A stretch of 64,000 nt of DNA from Prevotella koreensis (GCF_003977605.1 NZ_RYYU01000001.1:1812539-1876538), one strand, 5' to 3'; shown: positions 45,069 through 55,058, numbered from the stretch's first letter. Made by a program: numbers and translations. Notes: generated from the letters alone by a model not told the origin.

Positions 45069-46433
45069 ATGAGAAGCGAACAGCAATACATAGACCTGTA
45101 TCGACAGTCTGCCGACCTCATAAAGGCTTACAGCACCGATGTGATGAACAGCCTGCGAGATGAGGCTTTCGGCGATTTCCAACGATTGGGATTTCCCACC
45201 AAGAAGGTGGAGAGATATAAATATACTGACATACCGTCGCTATTCGAACCTGACTACGGACTGAACTTGAAACGCTTAGGCATTTCGGTTAATCCGTATG
45301 ATGCTTTCCGCTGCGATGTTCCTAACCTCAGCACATCACTATATTTCGTGCTGAACGACGGCTTTTACGACAAGGCATTGCCAAAGAGCCATCTTCCGGA
45401 AGGAGTGATAGTCAATAGTTTGTCGAAGGTTGCTGCCGAACATTCTGATTTGGTGGCAAAATATTACGGCAAGATGGCGAAGTCTTCCGAGGACGGTATT
45501 ACCGCTCTTAACACCATGCTGGCACAAGACGGTCTCTTCGTTTATGTGCCACGGGGCGTAAAAGTGGAGCGTGCAATACAGGTTATAAACATGTTGAAAT
45601 CGCCTTCGGGCACTGGCTCGTCGTCAATGAACTTCATGATAAACCGCCGTGTGCTTATAGTTGTGGAGGAAAACGCCGAGATTAAACTGCTCTTCTGCGA
45701 CCATACTGCCGATGATAGCAATTTCCTTACCACACAGGTTGTGGAGGCAAGTGTGGCCGAGGGTGCGCATCTGGAGTTCTATTGCCTTGAGGAAACTCAT
45801 GCAAAGAATGTCAGAGTGAGCAATGTGTATATCGACCAGCAGGCCAACAGCAGCGTCAATCACAACGTCATAACGCTGCACAACGGTGTCACACGCAATC
45901 GTACCGATCTCGTTTTCAACGGTGAAGGGGCGGAATGTAACCTTTGCGGGTGTGTCATAGCCGACAAGCGTCAGCATGTGGACAACAATACGGTCATTGA
46001 CCATCGTGCCGCTCATTGCATTAGCAACGAACTATATAAATATGTTCTTGACGACAATGCCGTAGGAGCATTCGCCGGTCTGATTCTCGTTGAACACGGA
46101 GCACAGAAGACAATATCACAGGAAACAAACCAAAACCTGTGTGCATCGAAAACGGCACGCATGTACTCGCAACCGATGTTGGAGATTTATGCCGATGATG
46201 TGAAGTGCGCCCACGGCAGCACCGTAGGCCAACTCAACGATGCAGCATTGTTCTACATGCGTCAGCGTGGTATTCCTTTAAATGAAGCGAAACTCTTACT
46301 CGAACTCGCTTTTATAAACGAAGTAATTGATAAAATGGAACTCGAGCCACTACGCGATCGCTTGCATCATCTTGTGGAACAGCGTTTTAGAGGACAGTTG
46401 GGCAAATGCTCCGGCTGTAATCTGTGCCGATAG
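45069..46433 (+). CDS. sufD: Fe-S cluster assembly protein SufD
   Basis: 454 residues from the ATG at 45069, chosen because AAAGGA lies 9 bases upstream; a TTG three codons earlier is less likely. The core beta-helix of the SufBD fold is clear: FVYVPRGVKVERAIQVINML, HNVITLHNGVTRNRTDLVFNGEGAECNLCG, KQHVDNNTVIDHRAAHC-like KRQHVDNNTV, and SQPMLEIYADDVKCAHGSTVGQLNDAALFYMRQRGI near the C-terminus. The tail ends GKCSGCNLCR. It is a paralogue of SufB and pairs with it in the SufBC2D complex. Its own downstream partner sufS is separated by about 9 kb of unrelated genes. Confidence 0.94.
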   Translation: MRSEQQYIDLYRQSADLIKAYSTDVMNSLRDEAFGDFQRLGFPTKKVERYKYTDIPSLFEPDYGLNLKRLGISVNPYDAFRCDVPNLSTSLYFVLNDGFYDKALPKSHLPEGVIVNSLSKVAAEHSDLVAKYYGKMAKSSEDGITALNTMLAQDGLFVYVPRGVKVERAIQVINMLKSPSGTGSSSMNFMINRRVLIVVEENAEIKLLFCDHTADDSNFLTTQVVEASVAEGAHLEFYCLEETHAKNVRVSNVYIDQQANSSVNHNVITLHNGVTRNRTDLVFNGEGAECNLCGCVIADKRQHVDNNTVIDHRAAHCISNELYKYVLDDNAVGAFAGLILVEHGAQKTISQETNQNLCASKTARMYSQPMLEIYADDVKCAHGSTVGQLNDAALFYMRQRGIPLNEAKLLLELAFINEVIDKMELEPLRDRLHHLVEQRFRGQLGKCSGCNLCR

Positions 46434-46612
46434 GAATCAAGTAATAAAAAAACATGTTTCCTAAAAACAGTTACGATTTCTCGAATTAGAAATAAAAAGA
46501 TATATTTTTAGTCGCAAAAGAAAATCATATTAAATACTTTTACCACCTGGTTTTAATGACTATATTAATTTAAAAGTTAACAAGATTAATCATATTTAAA
46601 TTCGTAGTACTA

Positions 46613-48196
46613 ATGAATCACTTTTTACTTAAAAATTTAATGCTCGTGTTGGCTGTTTTCATGTTTCAAGCAGTCGGCGCACAAGAAAACCCTGTAAGAA
46701 AGCACATGGCGGAAACAGACTCTTATGTCTGTGCTGCACGGAAAAAGACAGTGAAAGGCCAAGAAGGAGGGTGGAAACCTCTTGGTAAGGGATTGTTCCG
46801 TGACGACATGGTAACCGCTTTGTACTTGGTGGATAATTACGAGTTTGAGGTGGATATGGAAGAAAGTTTGTCCACCCCGGGACTTTATCGTTTGGTAACA
46901 CCTTACAAAAATTACCCGACGAATCCGGCAACGCTTACCACCGATACTTATATGGAAGTTGACGCGACAGATCCGGATCATGTCTTCTTCCGTAGATATG
47001 ACACCGGTATGAACTGGGGTAATGGAAATATCATTATCAATTCCATAGCCGGTGACTATTATGTTTCAGGAAGGTTTGATGAAGCCAAAGAAGAGGGACT
47101 TTGCGGTGTCCTCAAAGATGGTATTATCACTTTCCCGGAGCGTACTTTGCTTGTAAAAGACGAAACAGTGGCCGGTGAAAATAATTATAAAATTGCCAAT
47201 GCCAACAACAAGTTTCGCCTGAAACTTCCCGGAACTCCTGATCTTGATGTCGTGCCTACCATAAAAGGCAAGGTTGATGAAGGAGACAAGTCGTACGTAA
47301 ATGTTAATTTCACGATTGGCAAAGATCTGGAGAAGATAAAAATAGCGATGTTTGAAGGCGAATATGAACAAAATATGGCTGTTGGCATAGTTAATGGTAC
47401 TATCGAATCTTCCGAGATGACAGCAAGTGGCGATCATCTTTTCCCATTAGATAAAGACGGATTATTTACGTTTGTGGCTGTTCCTTATTATAAAGGAAAT
47501 GCTATGGAGGCAGTATATTTAACCAAGGAATTATCATTCTTCCATGCAGGATGGAAAGATATCGGTACCGCATCTTATACCGATGGTTTCCTTGCAGATT
47601 CTGAAGTTGGAATTGGCGTAGATGTTGTAACCACAGAAGTCCAAGTTCAGGAAAGTACAGAGCATCCGCGTTTGTTCCGCCTTATTGACCCCTATGGCTT
47701 GAACTATCCATATTCCACAGTGCAAAACTATGACACCAGCCGTCCTTATTATATGGAGATTGATGTGACCGATCCCGAACGTGTTGTAATTCATAAAATG
47801 GAAGATGGCTGTGGTCTTGTTTTTAATGTTGGAAAAATGCTACTTTGGAGCAGGGCAGACAGATACATTACCGAGGGACTGAAAACAAAGCAAGAGGTGG
47901 AGGAAATGAATCTTTACGGTAAATGTAATGGCAAGGTGATAACGTTCCCGAATGGGGCTTTGTGCATCAATTTTATTGATGTTAGGGATGTATGGTATAA
48001 GGCAAATCTTAAAGGATCATTCAAACTCGTTCTTCCCGTAGATGTAACTGCCGATATATCTGCTGTAGATAATGACAATACATCTCCAATTGAGTTTTTC
48101 ACTCTCGAAGGCATGAAAGTAGAGAAAGAATCTTTAAAACCTGGCATATACATCAAAAAGCAAGGTTCAAAAGGCTCAAAAGTAATAATAAAATAA
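46613..48196 (+). CDS. Exported two-domain protein with sorting-type tail
   Basis: 527 residues with a signal peptide (1-23, ending VGAQ). Two copies of a Bacteroidetes-specific beta-rich domain occur: about 50-200 (WKPLGKGLFRDDMVTALY … PGLYRLVTPYKNYPTN) and about 305-455 (WKDIGTASYTDGFLADSEVG … PRLFRLIDPYGLNYPY). Each continues into a YYMEVDATDPDHVF / YYMEIDVTDPERVV segment. The same domain occurs in many Prevotella and Bacteroides exported proteins and has no assigned function. The tail IEFFTLEGMKVEKESLKPGIYI, then KKQGSKGSKVIIK, is a sorting-type end. It lies between sufD and the toxin-antitoxin pair. A perfect hairpin follows. Confidence 0.85.
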   Translation: MNHFLLKNLMLVLAVFMFQAVGAQENPVRKHMAETDSYVCAARKKTVKGQEGGWKPLGKGLFRDDMVTALYLVDNYEFEVDMEESLSTPGLYRLVTPYKNYPTNPATLTTDTYMEVDATDPDHVFFRRYDTGMNWGNGNIIINSIAGDYYVSGRFDEAKEEGLCGVLKDGIITFPERTLLVKDETVAGENNYKIANANNKFRLKLPGTPDLDVVPTIKGKVDEGDKSYVNVNFTIGKDLEKIKIAMFEGEYEQNMAVGIVNGTIESSEMTASGDHLFPLDKDGLFTFVAVPYYKGNAMEAVYLTKELSFFHAGWKDIGTASYTDGFLADSEVGIGVDVVTTEVQVQESTEHPRLFRLIDPYGLNYPYSTVQNYDTSRPYYMEIDVTDPERVVIHKMEDGCGLVFNVGKMLLWSRADRYITEGLKTKQEVEEMNLYGKCNGKVITFPNGALCINFIDVRDVWYKANLKGSFKLVLPVDVTADISAVDNDNTSPIEFFTLEGMKVEKESLKPGIYIKKQGSKGSKVIIK

Positions 48197-48210
48197 GCAT
48201 CAAATAAGAG

Positions 48211-48264
48211 ATTAAACCTCAATCGGTCATTAGTTCACAAGCTAATGACCGATTGAGGTTTAAT
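48211..48264 (+). terminator. 23-bp perfect hairpin with MITE-type ends
   Basis: ATTAAACCTCAATCGGTCATTAG is repeated exactly inverted after an 8-base loop (TTCACAA type), 14 bases past the stop codon. It can end transcription. Its arm contains CAATCGGTCATTAG, the same sequence as the ends of the MITE-like family, so it could be a copy that has lost its interior. Confidence 0.7.
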
Positions 48265-48323
48265 GTGAGTTAGGTATATGTAACCCGCGTAATATTTGAC
48301 AAAAATGAAAATTTGTGCTGATA

Positions 48324-48355
48324 TTTGGAGTTGCCAATGAAAAGTTGTATATTTG
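48324..48355 (+). promoter_or_regulatory. Promoter of the toxin-antitoxin pair
   Basis: TTTG at 48324-48327, then 20 bases, then TATATTTG at 48348-48355, followed by C. The start codon is 35 bases further. Confidence 0.7.
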
Positions 48356-48390
48356 CACCGAAACAATATTAATGGATAAGGAGGTAAAAT

Positions 48391-48609
48391 ATGAATACTA
48401 CAACAAAAAATGGAAATACACAATTCGTGTATCTAAATATACCACGGAGCGATTGGCAACTGTTGAAAGACCTTTCTAAGAAATTAGGTTGGCAGGCAGA
48501 AACAAGTGAACAGCGATTAGACGCATTTGTTAAGAGTCGTCCGAAAGCATTGGAACTGTCTGAAGACGACATCATGAACGAGGTAAATGCTATAAGATAT
48601 GGCAAGTAA
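48391..48609 (+). CDS. Putative antitoxin of a PIN-type toxin-antitoxin pair
   Basis: 72 residues, beginning MNTTTKNGNTQFVYLNIPRSDWQLLKDLSKKLGW, a short beta-strand then helix like a ribbon-helix-helix DNA-binding domain, with an acidic C-terminus (SEDDIMNEVNAIRYGK) suited to toxin binding. The stop codon is immediately followed by the toxin start (TAA ATG, no gap). By the usual pattern of such pairs it would neutralise the toxin and repress the shared promoter. Its specific family was not recognised. Confidence 0.75.
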   Translation: MNTTTKNGNTQFVYLNIPRSDWQLLKDLSKKLGWQAETSEQRLDAFVKSRPKALELSEDDIMNEVNAIRYGK

Positions 48610-49017
48610 ATGAAAGTTATCATTGATTGTAATATTTGGATTTCATTCCTGCTGGGTCATCAAACTTTTCTTGTGCGAAAGATTTTGATAAACCCGACGT
48701 TTGATATCTTTGTATGTCATGAACTTCTAACAGAGATAAAGGACGTGGCCAGCAGGGAAAAAATACGCAAATACATAGACATATCTGATATTGATGATTT
48801 ATTGAATTTAATTCATGACTTTTGCATTTATGCAGAAATACAGCATGTTGCTGCAAGTCAGATAAGAGATGCAAAAGACTTATATCTTCTGTCATTGTCA
48901 GAAACGGTCGGGGCAGATTATATCGTGTCCGGCGATAAATATCTATTGGTTTTGGAACGTCATGGACAGACAAAAATGATAAAACTTATGGATTTTAAAT
49001 TGTTGTGTGGTTTGTGA
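48610..49017 (+). CDS. PIN-domain toxin (putative ribonuclease)
   Basis: 135 residues with the PIN-domain pattern: conserved Asp near the N-terminus (KVIIDCNIWISFLL, Asp6), a glutamate in CHELLTEIKDVA, and RDAKDLYLLSLSETVGADYIVSGDKYLL, supplying the remaining acidic residues. It belongs to the 'putative toxin-antitoxin system toxin component, PIN family' (COG1569). Such proteins cut RNA when freed from their antitoxin. It follows the antitoxin gene without a gap and lies inside the 9-kb block that separates sufBCD from sufS. Confidence 0.85.
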   Translation: MKVIIDCNIWISFLLGHQTFLVRKILINPTFDIFVCHELLTEIKDVASREKIRKYIDISDIDDLLNLIHDFCIYAEIQHVAASQIRDAKDLYLLSLSETVGADYIVSGDKYLLVLERHGQTKMIKLMDFKLLCGL

Positions 49018-49058
49018 ACATAATCGTTTTCGTTGCTATTTGCTAAGAACTTCTTTTT

Positions 49059-49122
49059 AATTTCGGCGATTTTGAAAAGTAAATTCGCCGAAATTGGTCT
49101 GCAAATTGGGCGAGATTGCTGA
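49059..49122. repeat. 22-nt-period GGCGAAWTTG repeat (copy 3 of 4, degenerate)
   Basis: AATTTCGGCGATTTTGAAAAG, then TAAATTCGCCGAAATTGGTC, then CAAATTGGGCGAGATTG. The first two form a stem of AATTTCGGCGA with TCGCCGAAATT. It lies between the toxin gene and the next promoter. Confidence 0.7.
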
Positions 49123-49206
49123 GGTAAAGGTGATGTATGAGAAACTAAGACGGTATTAATGATTGGCTTGTATTAGGTTTCTTGTTCAGAAAAGTGTGGC
49201 GTACTA

Positions 49207-49237
49207 TTGGTTTTATTGTTTAAATATTTTATATTTG
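49207..49237 (+). promoter_or_regulatory. Promoter of the alpha-2-macroglobulin-like gene
   Basis: TTGG at 49207-49210, 19 bases, TATATTTG at 49230-49237, followed by C; the start codon lies about 50 bases further on. Confidence 0.7.
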
Positions 49238-49294
49238 CACATGTTATGCAGGGAATGCAAGTATAAAAAAGAGTAACATTGAATTTTTGTTGAT

Positions 49295-52200
49295 ATGAGG
49301 AAGTTTATATTGTTGGTGTTGCTGACGGTTTCTTGTCTGTCGGCATCGGCGCAGAGTTATGATGAGTTGTGGGGCGAGGTAGAGAAGGAGCGAGGTTTCA
49401 AACCGCAGTCGTATATTGCAACAATGGAGAAAATAAAGGCGAAAGCAGAGAGGGAAGGCAATATGCCGCAACTGCTGAAAGCCGATTTCGACATCGCCTC
49501 TTGTCGTGTGTTGCTCAGTCCGGAAGTTGTAAACGACGTTCTGGAGTACATGAAGAAAGAAGAACTGAAGTGGAGAGAGAAAGATGGTGTGGCATCGGCT
49601 TTCTACTGTGTTTTCCTGCATCAGTCGATAATTGGCGACACTGTGTATTCGCGACAGGCACTTGCCAATCCCGACTTGCTCGCAAGCAAGAAAGCGTCAG
49701 ACTATCAACCGCTGGTGAATATATTGCGTGAAGCGGATAATGTTTCAGGGAGTGACGACCTGCTTTATCTCATCGGCAACGCCGTTGGCAAGACTCGTTT
49801 CCTTAACGACTACTATACAAGGAAAGGAAACCGCAGGGCAGCACTACTCACCGCACTCGATATTTTAGACGAATCCACGTCTGCTCCTCGCTCGGTTACG
49901 GCAGGAAACGCTACCGAAACTACTCAGGGAAGACACGCCAGCCTATCAACATACGAAATACTTGATTCTTTGCAGAACTTATATGGAGATTTGAGTATAG
50001 CACCGGAGATTGACATTCGCCGGTGTATAAAGATGCGAAGCGACAAAATATACTCTGTGAAAGAAACTTATGATGCCATAGTAGAGACCATCAATCGCAA
50101 TGCTACCTATCCTCGTATGGATGTTCTGCGCAACATATTGTCGGCAATTACCGTTCCGAGCGTATATTACAAACTCGACAAGTCGTTGTTCTCGTCGCGC
50201 GATTCCATCGAACTTAACATGGAATATGTCAATGTCAAGGAAGTGAAGATTACGTTATACAAGATTGACGAGTCACTCAATGTCAAGACTCTTGAAAGCG
50301 ATTATGATTTTGATAATATAACGAAAGGACAGATTGCAGCAGAGAATGTTTTCACGCTTCCTTCGTTGGAGCCATACCTTAGGGGAAAGACTAAACTGTG
50401 TATGCCGCCCTTGCCGTTGGGCGGATATGTCTTGGAGATAATGGCCGACACGCTTAAAGCGTTCAAAATTCCGGTGAGGGTCAGCGACTTGCGACTTATT
50501 ATGATGAGTTATCCACATGATGTGGCGCGAATTATGGCGGTTGATGCTAATAGTGGCAAGCCCGTTTCCGGTGTCAGTTTGATTGCTTTTGAAGATGATG
50601 TGCAGACGCAAGTTGCTGTGACCGACAGTAAAGGGGAGGCAAAGGTGGAATATAAAATGCAGTCGCCCATTATGCCACAGACCACCACCGACCGCTGGTC
50701 AACATTATGTCACATGTATATTTTCACCGAAGCGGAGCGTGACAATGATCAGAAACTGCTCGTTCTCACCGACCGTGACATATATCGTCCGGGACAGGAA
50801 GTAAATGTAACGGCATTGATATACCGAAATTTCGAGTATCCTAATGCCAAAGCGATAAAGGGAGAAAAGGTAGTGTTTACAGTGGAAGACACCAATGGTA
50901 AGGAAATTTTTAAGGCAAAGGGGAAGACCGACGAGTATGGTTGCTGCAGCGTTAAATTCACTATACCTAAGTCAGGAACGACAGGAAAATATGATATTTG
51001 TGTAGAGACGGAAGATGAGGAAGAATATAAATCGTTCTCTGTGGAGGAATACAAACGGCCCACTTTCATCGTTTCGCTTGACGAAGAATCTGCTCCCTAT
51101 GTCCTCGGTGACACGATACACTTGTCGGGAAAAACCGAAACGCTGATGGGCTCGCCGGTACAGGACGCTACGGTGGTGCTTGAATTGAGTTGTATCAGTA
51201 TGTCGAGTGAGAGTAAAGTATGTAAAAATGATACGCTGATTACGGTAGTCACCGATTCTAAAGGGTGCTTTAATGCCGTGGTGACTCCCGCCATATATAG
51301 TAAGGAAAGCGATGATAAGTCGCCAATATATATTAATGTCACGGCGAAAGTGACCGACAGGGCAGGCGAAACGCACAGCCAAAGATATTATCAGATGACG
51401 CTTTCCGAGAAGCCGGTAAGCATGATGTGCAATATCTTTTACGACAATGTGTATGAACGTAAGAGCATCGGCAACCTCAAATTGTGGAGTGTCAACGGCA
51501 ACAAGGTTGTGCAGTCGCTGCCAATTACCTATTGGTTCGAGGGCTATGAGAAATATTCCGTGACAAAGCAGGGTAATAAAAAGGTGAGCGTGGAAATACC
51601 GGCAGAGGTGCCCGACGGCAAGTATTGGCTCTATGCCACTTGTATGGGCGACACCCTGAAGCGCGAAGTGATAGTGTTCGACATTGCCAACAAACGCCCT
51701 TGTTACGACACTCGTTCATGGTTCTATGCCACGAGCTCCGTTTTAGACCCGACCGGAAAGACCCCCGTAACGATACAGATTGGTTCGAGCGATGCCGATG
51801 TCAGCGTTGCATACGCAATATTTTCCGGCAATAAAGTCCTTGAGGAAGGGCGCTTTGATATGACAGACAGCATAGTGAGTCGGGATATATACTATCAGAA
51901 ACGTTATGGCGACGGAATACTGGTGGCTGTGATGTGGTATCGTGACGGAAAACTCTACGAGCATAATTTCAGGATTACGAAGAAGAAAGACGATTACCAT
52001 CTGAAAATGAAATGGGAAACCTTCCGCGACAGATTGCAGCCCGGACAGACCGAACAATGGATGCTCAACGTGACGAAGCCCGACGGTACTGCAGCACGAG
52101 CCAATGTCTTTGCAACGATGTATGATGCTGCGCTCGACTTGATAGAGAGTCATTGGTGGCCGCATTATTTGGAAAACAATAGTCATGATGTTCCTAATAT

Positions 52201-55033
52201 TAGTGTCATTTCAAGTGAGATATTGGTAGGCGAGAACATGTTTTCATACGCATTGCCGTTAGTGCTGTTGCCCGAACATTTTCTTCATGGAACGGCTCTG
52301 ATGGTGAACAGCGTGAGACCTTACGTTTATGGAAAGGTAATAGATATAAATAAAGAGCCAGTGATTGGTGCCACAGTGATGTCGATGGACGAAAAAGTCG
52401 GTACCTTTACAGATATAGACGGTAATTTCAAGATTGATATTCCTGTGGGAACGCCTTTTATGGTGAAGTTTATAGGGTGTGCAACTTGGACGGGAATCAG
52501 CACTCCCAACAATATGCTCATTCGTCTTGACAACGATGGAGTTCCGATAGATGAAGTGGTGGTGTCGGCTTATGCAATTGCCACAAATAAGAGTTTCAAA
52601 GGAAGTGAAGTGCGTGTTCGGGGCAGATCATCTATCGTTGCAGATGGTGTATATGGCTGTTATAGCAACGATGAAATAGAATCTGCCCTTTTCGGAGCCA
52701 CTGCCGGTATAGCCATTAGCAATTTAGTGTCTTTCGAACCGACAAAATCCGCGCCGGATAAGACTGCCTCAACCGATTTCAGTGCAGTTCCGGTGCGTGA
52801 AAATCTCAACGAACTTGCATTCTGTTATCCCAACCTGCGCACCGATGACCGTGGCAATGTGGCAATAGGATTCACCATGCCGGAAAGTCTGACAAAATGG
52901 CAACTGAAAATGTTCGCACATACCAAGGATCTATATGTCGGTAATATGGATTGCAGTATTGTGGCGGCCAAGGACTTCATGCTACAGCCTAACATGCCGC
53001 GATTCTTGCGTGTAGGCGACGATGCGCACCTCTCTGCCCGCATCCTCAATATCTCCGACCGCAACGTAAAGGGCACAGCGCGCCTCGTGCTCATAGATCC
53101 GGAGACGGAACGTGAGGTCTATACGGAGGATGTGGAGTTTGACGCAGCGGCCGAGCAGACCGCAGTAGCAACGTTCCATTATGCCCCGCAGGCTGACGAT
53201 CCTACATTGCTTATTTGTAAGATGATGGCCTCCGATGGCATTTCTTCAGACGGCGAGCAACACTATCTGCCGTTGCTCAGTCGTCGCGAACTCGTTATGC
53301 GTACACGGCCTTTCACTATGTATGGCAGCGGAAAGAAGACTATTGACATCGCCTCTTTACTCTCTCCTTCATCACTCGACGCATCACTCTCAATCGAATA
53401 CACTAATAACCCATCGATGTTAATGCTACAGTCTCTTCATGCTTATACCACTCCGTTTGACGATTGCATACTTTGTCAGAGCGGAGCGTTGTTCGTGAAC
53501 AGTTTCGGAAAGCGTCTTGTTACCGAAAATCCGGCACTTGCCGACTCGCTCGTGGCATGGAACAAGGCCGATAGCGAGGCAGACACACCGACCGGAAACC
53601 TGCAACGCAACGAACAACTGTTAAACATTGTGCTGCAAGAAACACCTTGGGCAATGGCGGCAAAGAACGAGACGGAACAGAAACGCCGTCTTGCCGAATT
53701 CCTGAATGTCAGGTCGCTGACGAAGAAAATAGATAAAGACATGGAACGTATAGACGATAGGCAAAATGAAGACGGTTCGTGGGGGTGGTTCCCGGGAATG
53801 AATGGCAGTGAGAGCATAACTCTGCTGACACTCGATGCGCTTGTAAACGCACAGATGGTAGGTCTCACAGACAATAAAATAAAGATGAATACGATGCAAA
53901 CTAAAGCGTTCGCCTATCTCGCCTCGGCAATGGAAGAGCATGTCAAGGCATTGAAAAAGGAGGAACGGCAGGTACCATCGCGCTTCATGGTGGAATATCT
54001 TTATCTTTGTGCCAAGGCAAAACCGCAACTAACGCAGCAACAGAACGAAGACAAGGACTATCTTGTCTCGCTGCTCGACGGATGCTTCCGACACGGTTCT
54101 ATATACGAACGTGCGCTCTGTGCTATAATATTCCATGACATGGGTAAGGACTCTTTGGCGCGCGACTATGCCGAGAGTGTGAAACAATATTCCATATCAG
54201 ATCCGGAGCGAGGTCGTTATTTCGATACCGGAAAGGCGTTGTATTCATGGCGTAGTTATAAGATTCCGACGCAGACAAAGGCTATAGAGGCTCTCGCATT
54301 GATAACACCCGACGACCGTGAGACCATTGGCGAGATGCAACGCTGGCTGTTGCAAGAGAAGCGTACACAGATGTGGGAGTCGTCGATTGCCGCAGTAGAT
54401 GCAGTGAATGCTTTCATTACAGGTCGTGAAAATGCCTTTGGATTGGGTGGTTCGCCGGCAAGCATCACCGTGGATGGCGACCCATTGCCGATGGAGGGTG
54501 TCACACGTGCCGAGGGTTATGTGAAAGTTACGATGCCGGCAGAGGGGAAGCGGCAGGTTGTTATAGACAAACCGGCTGACGGAACATCGTGGGGAGCGGT
54601 GTATGCACAGATGATATGCGATGTCGATGATGTGGAATCGTCAGGCAGTGACATAACGGTGAAGCGAGAGATATTGAAAGACGGAAAGCCTGCAGACCAT
54701 CTGCGACTTGGCGACAGGGTTACGGTGCGCATCACGGTGAAAGCCGTGCGCGACTTCGATTTCGTGCAAGTGTCCGACCGTAGGCCCGCTTGTCTCGAAC
54801 CGGTGATGCAGACCAGTGGTTACGACTATACTCTGAGATGCTATGTGAGTTCGCGCGATACACGTACGGACTATTTCATTGCCCAAATGCCACGTGGCGA
54901 GTGGGTGATAGAGAAGATGTTCTATGTTGACCGTGTCGGAACTTACAAGTCGGGAACAGTGACCGCACAGTGCGCCTATGCTCCCGAATACACCGGCACG
55001 GGGACGGCTGTAACGGTGGTAGTTGACGAATGA
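49295..55033 (+). CDS. Alpha-2-macroglobulin-family exported protein with inserted carboxypeptidase-regulatory-like domain
   Basis: 1912 residues with a signal peptide (1-20). The MG2-type segment has LTDRDIYRPGQEVNVTALIYRNF (about 490-515). The A2M core, from about 1170 on, has NLRTDDRGNVAIGFTMPESLTKWQLKMFAHTKDLYVG, NDMPRFLRVGDDAHL-type QPNMPRFLRVGDDAHLSARI, and later EDGSWGWFPGMNGSESITLLTLDAL. A CarboxypepD_reg-like/SusC-plug-like domain sits inside at about 1011-1090 (VYGKVIDINKEPVIGATVMS … EVVVSAYA), an unusual addition. The thioester site (normally C-x-EQ) is replaced by DDCILCQSG near residue 1391, so covalent trapping is unlikely. Family members bind proteases in the periplasm; here it probably acts as a structural or protease-binding scaffold (inference). 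Confidence 0.9.
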   Translation: MRKFILLVLLTVSCLSASAQSYDELWGEVEKERGFKPQSYIATMEKIKAKAEREGNMPQLLKADFDIASCRVLLSPEVVNDVLEYMKKEELKWREKDGVASAFYCVFLHQSIIGDTVYSRQALANPDLLASKKASDYQPLVNILREADNVSGSDDLLYLIGNAVGKTRFLNDYYTRKGNRRAALLTALDILDESTSAPRSVTAGNATETTQGRHASLSTYEILDSLQNLYGDLSIAPEIDIRRCIKMRSDKIYSVKETYDAIVETINRNATYPRMDVLRNILSAITVPSVYYKLDKSLFSSRDSIELNMEYVNVKEVKITLYKIDESLNVKTLESDYDFDNITKGQIAAENVFTLPSLEPYLRGKTKLCMPPLPLGGYVLEIMADTLKAFKIPVRVSDLRLIMMSYPHDVARIMAVDANSGKPVSGVSLIAFEDDVQTQVAVTDSKGEAKVEYKMQSPIMPQTTTDRWSTLCHMYIFTEAERDNDQKLLVLTDRDIYRPGQEVNVTALIYRNFEYPNAKAIKGEKVVFTVEDTNGKEIFKAKGKTDEYGCCSVKFTIPKSGTTGKYDICVETEDEEEYKSFSVEEYKRPTFIVSLDEESAPYVLGDTIHLSGKTETLMGSPVQDATVVLELSCISMSSESKVCKNDTLITVVTDSKGCFNAVVTPAIYSKESDDKSPIYINVTAKVTDRAGETHSQRYYQMTLSEKPVSMMCNIFYDNVYERKSIGNLKLWSVNGNKVVQSLPITYWFEGYEKYSVTKQGNKKVSVEIPAEVPDGKYWLYATCMGDTLKREVIVFDIANKRPCYDTRSWFYATSSVLDPTGKTPVTIQIGSSDADVSVAYAIFSGNKVLEEGRFDMTDSIVSRDIYYQKRYGDGILVAVMWYRDGKLYEHNFRITKKKDDYHLKMKWETFRDRLQPGQTEQWMLNVTKPDGTAARANVFATMYDAALDLIESHWWPHYLENNSHDVPNISVISSEILVGENMFSYALPLVLLPEHFLHGTALMVNSVRPYVYGKVIDINKEPVIGATVMSMDEKVGTFTDIDGNFKIDIPVGTPFMVKFIGCATWTGISTPNNMLIRLDNDGVPIDEVVVSAYAIATNKSFKGSEVRVRGRSSIVADGVYGCYSNDEIESALFGATAGIAISNLVSFEPTKSAPDKTASTDFSAVPVRENLNELAFCYPNLRTDDRGNVAIGFTMPESLTKWQLKMFAHTKDLYVGNMDCSIVAAKDFMLQPNMPRFLRVGDDAHLSARILNISDRNVKGTARLVLIDPETEREVYTEDVEFDAAAEQTAVATFHYAPQADDPTLLICKMMASDGISSDGEQHYLPLLSRRELVMRTRPFTMYGSGKKTIDIASLLSPSSLDASLSIEYTNNPSMLMLQSLHAYTTPFDDCILCQSGALFVNSFGKRLVTENPALADSLVAWNKADSEADTPTGNLQRNEQLLNIVLQETPWAMAAKNETEQKRRLAEFLNVRSLTKKIDKDMERIDDRQNEDGSWGWFPGMNGSESITLLTLDALVNAQMVGLTDNKIKMNTMQTKAFAYLASAMEEHVKALKKEERQVPSRFMVEYLYLCAKAKPQLTQQQNEDKDYLVSLLDGCFRHGSIYERALCAIIFHDMGKDSLARDYAESVKQYSISDPERGRYFDTGKALYSWRSYKIPTQTKAIEALALITPDDRETIGEMQRWLLQEKRTQMWESSIAAVDAVNAFITGRENAFGLGGSPASITVDGDPLPMEGVTRAEGYVKVTMPAEGKRQVVIDKPADGTSWGAVYAQMICDVDDVESSGSDITVKREILKDGKPADHLRLGDRVTVRITVKAVRDFDFVQVSDRRPACLEPVMQTSGYDYTLRCYVSSRDTRTDYFIAQMPRGEWVIEKMFYVDRVGTYKSGTVTAQCAYAPEYTGTGTAVTVVVDE

Positions 55034-55058
55034 CGGAGCGTAAAAATATGGTGCATTG

